A stretch of DNA of 13,782 bases from Pseudoselenomonas ruminantium (GTDB lineage: Bacteria > Bacillota > Negativicutes > Selenomonadales > Selenomonadaceae). The translations under genes were made by a program, and so were the position numbers. The DNA is taken from the NCBI GenBank assembly GCA_002373045.1, contig DFHU01000030.1:108054-121835 (forward strand). The letters are read 5' to 3'. The notes beneath the pieces were generated by a model that was not told the origin of the DNA, searched no databases, and saw only the letters and a program-made list of their open reading frames with translations. This document shows, one piece after another, positions 13,632 to 13,782 of the stretch (positions within the stretch are counted from its first letter, which is position 1; every line of letters starts with the position of its first letter).

Positions 13632-13782
13632 GGGCTGTGAAATGGACAAGCCTTCGGTAAGCCAGCGAAGCTGCTGCTCGGAAATTTCCAGCAGATCTTC
13701 CGGCGTGTCTGGCCATTGATATTGGCCATTCTCCAAGCGCTTATAGAGCAGCAGAAATCCTGTCTCATCCCATAGCAGTTAT
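13632..13782 (-). mobile_element. tnpB: IS66-family TnpB (Orf2) fragment
   Basis: On the minus strand the translation from 13778 to 13632 reads WDETGFLLLYKRLENGQYQW at its start and continues to LRWLTEGLSISQP. These are the conserved C-terminal blocks of IS66 TnpB, a small accessory protein of that transposase family. The frame has a TAA at 13781-13779 just before the conserved 'LLWDETG' block. One extra A there would explain it, since removing it gives I-L-L-W-D-E. The 3' end is cut a few residues before the normal TnpB stop, where parM sequence begins. No tnpC follows. It is a relic, and the part upstream lies outside the window. Confidence 0.85.

Noticed and set aside
13121..13768. A 215-codon open frame starting at 13768 as an intact gene
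   Set aside because: Its first 45 or so residues are IS66 tnpB DNA read out of frame; only the part from about 13630 encodes ParM-like sequence.
1..13782. CRISPR arrays, tRNA or rRNA genes
   Set aside because: No regularly spaced direct repeats, tRNA cloverleaf or rRNA-like conserved sequence was seen on either strand.

Overview
The window looks like chromosomal DNA of a low-to-mid GC Firmicute, most likely a member of the Negativicutes (Selenomonas-like). This is inferred from the mix of genes: a Firmicute-type NrdR, a YgiQ-family radical SAM enzyme, an Rrf2/IscR-type regulator, a NodB-type lipoprotein deacetylase and an IS66 TnpB relic. No rRNA or tRNA is present to confirm it.

Region 1 (1-5550, all minus strand) is ordinary housekeeping DNA. 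A promoter near 3543-3571 drives an operon read right to left: a RodZ-like HTH/membrane protein, a YgiQ-type radical SAM protein, NrdR, and the start of a second radical SAM-type protein that leaves the window at base 1. The genes overlap by 1-4 bases or are tightly spaced. Upstream of it lies a self-contained Rrf2/IscR-like regulator with a near-consensus promoter, a palindrome in its leader and a strong terminator. Next come a small uncharacterised coiled-coil protein and a secreted lipoprotein polysaccharide deacetylase.

Region 2 (5551-6955) holds one plus-strand gene for an AAA_14/DUF4143 ATPase, behind a good promoter surrounded by GTTATAAC-type palindromes.

Region 3 (7074-11340, minus strand) is an AT-rich accessory operon and the most interesting part. 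In transcription order it encodes a 58-residue protein, a TPR-like protein ending in a CFI-box, an SPFH (YdjI-like) protein with a C-terminal zinc ribbon, a four-helix membrane protein and a 515-residue protein with an N-terminal zinc ribbon and a C-terminal coiled coil. The architecture suggests a membrane-associated scaffold or stress complex, but its function cannot be read from sequence.

Region 4 (11414-12802) contains a single EEP-superfamily nuclease/phosphatase gene behind a very good sigma-H-type promoter, followed by about 430 bases of non-coding DNA with a large composite hairpin.

Region 5 (12803-13782, minus strand) is a decayed type II (ParM/ParR) plasmid partition locus. The N-terminal half of the actin-like parM gene is replaced by the tail of an IS66 tnpB, and the ribbon-helix-helix parR gene carries a one-base frameshift. 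It marks regions 3-5 as a place where mobile DNA has integrated and decayed.
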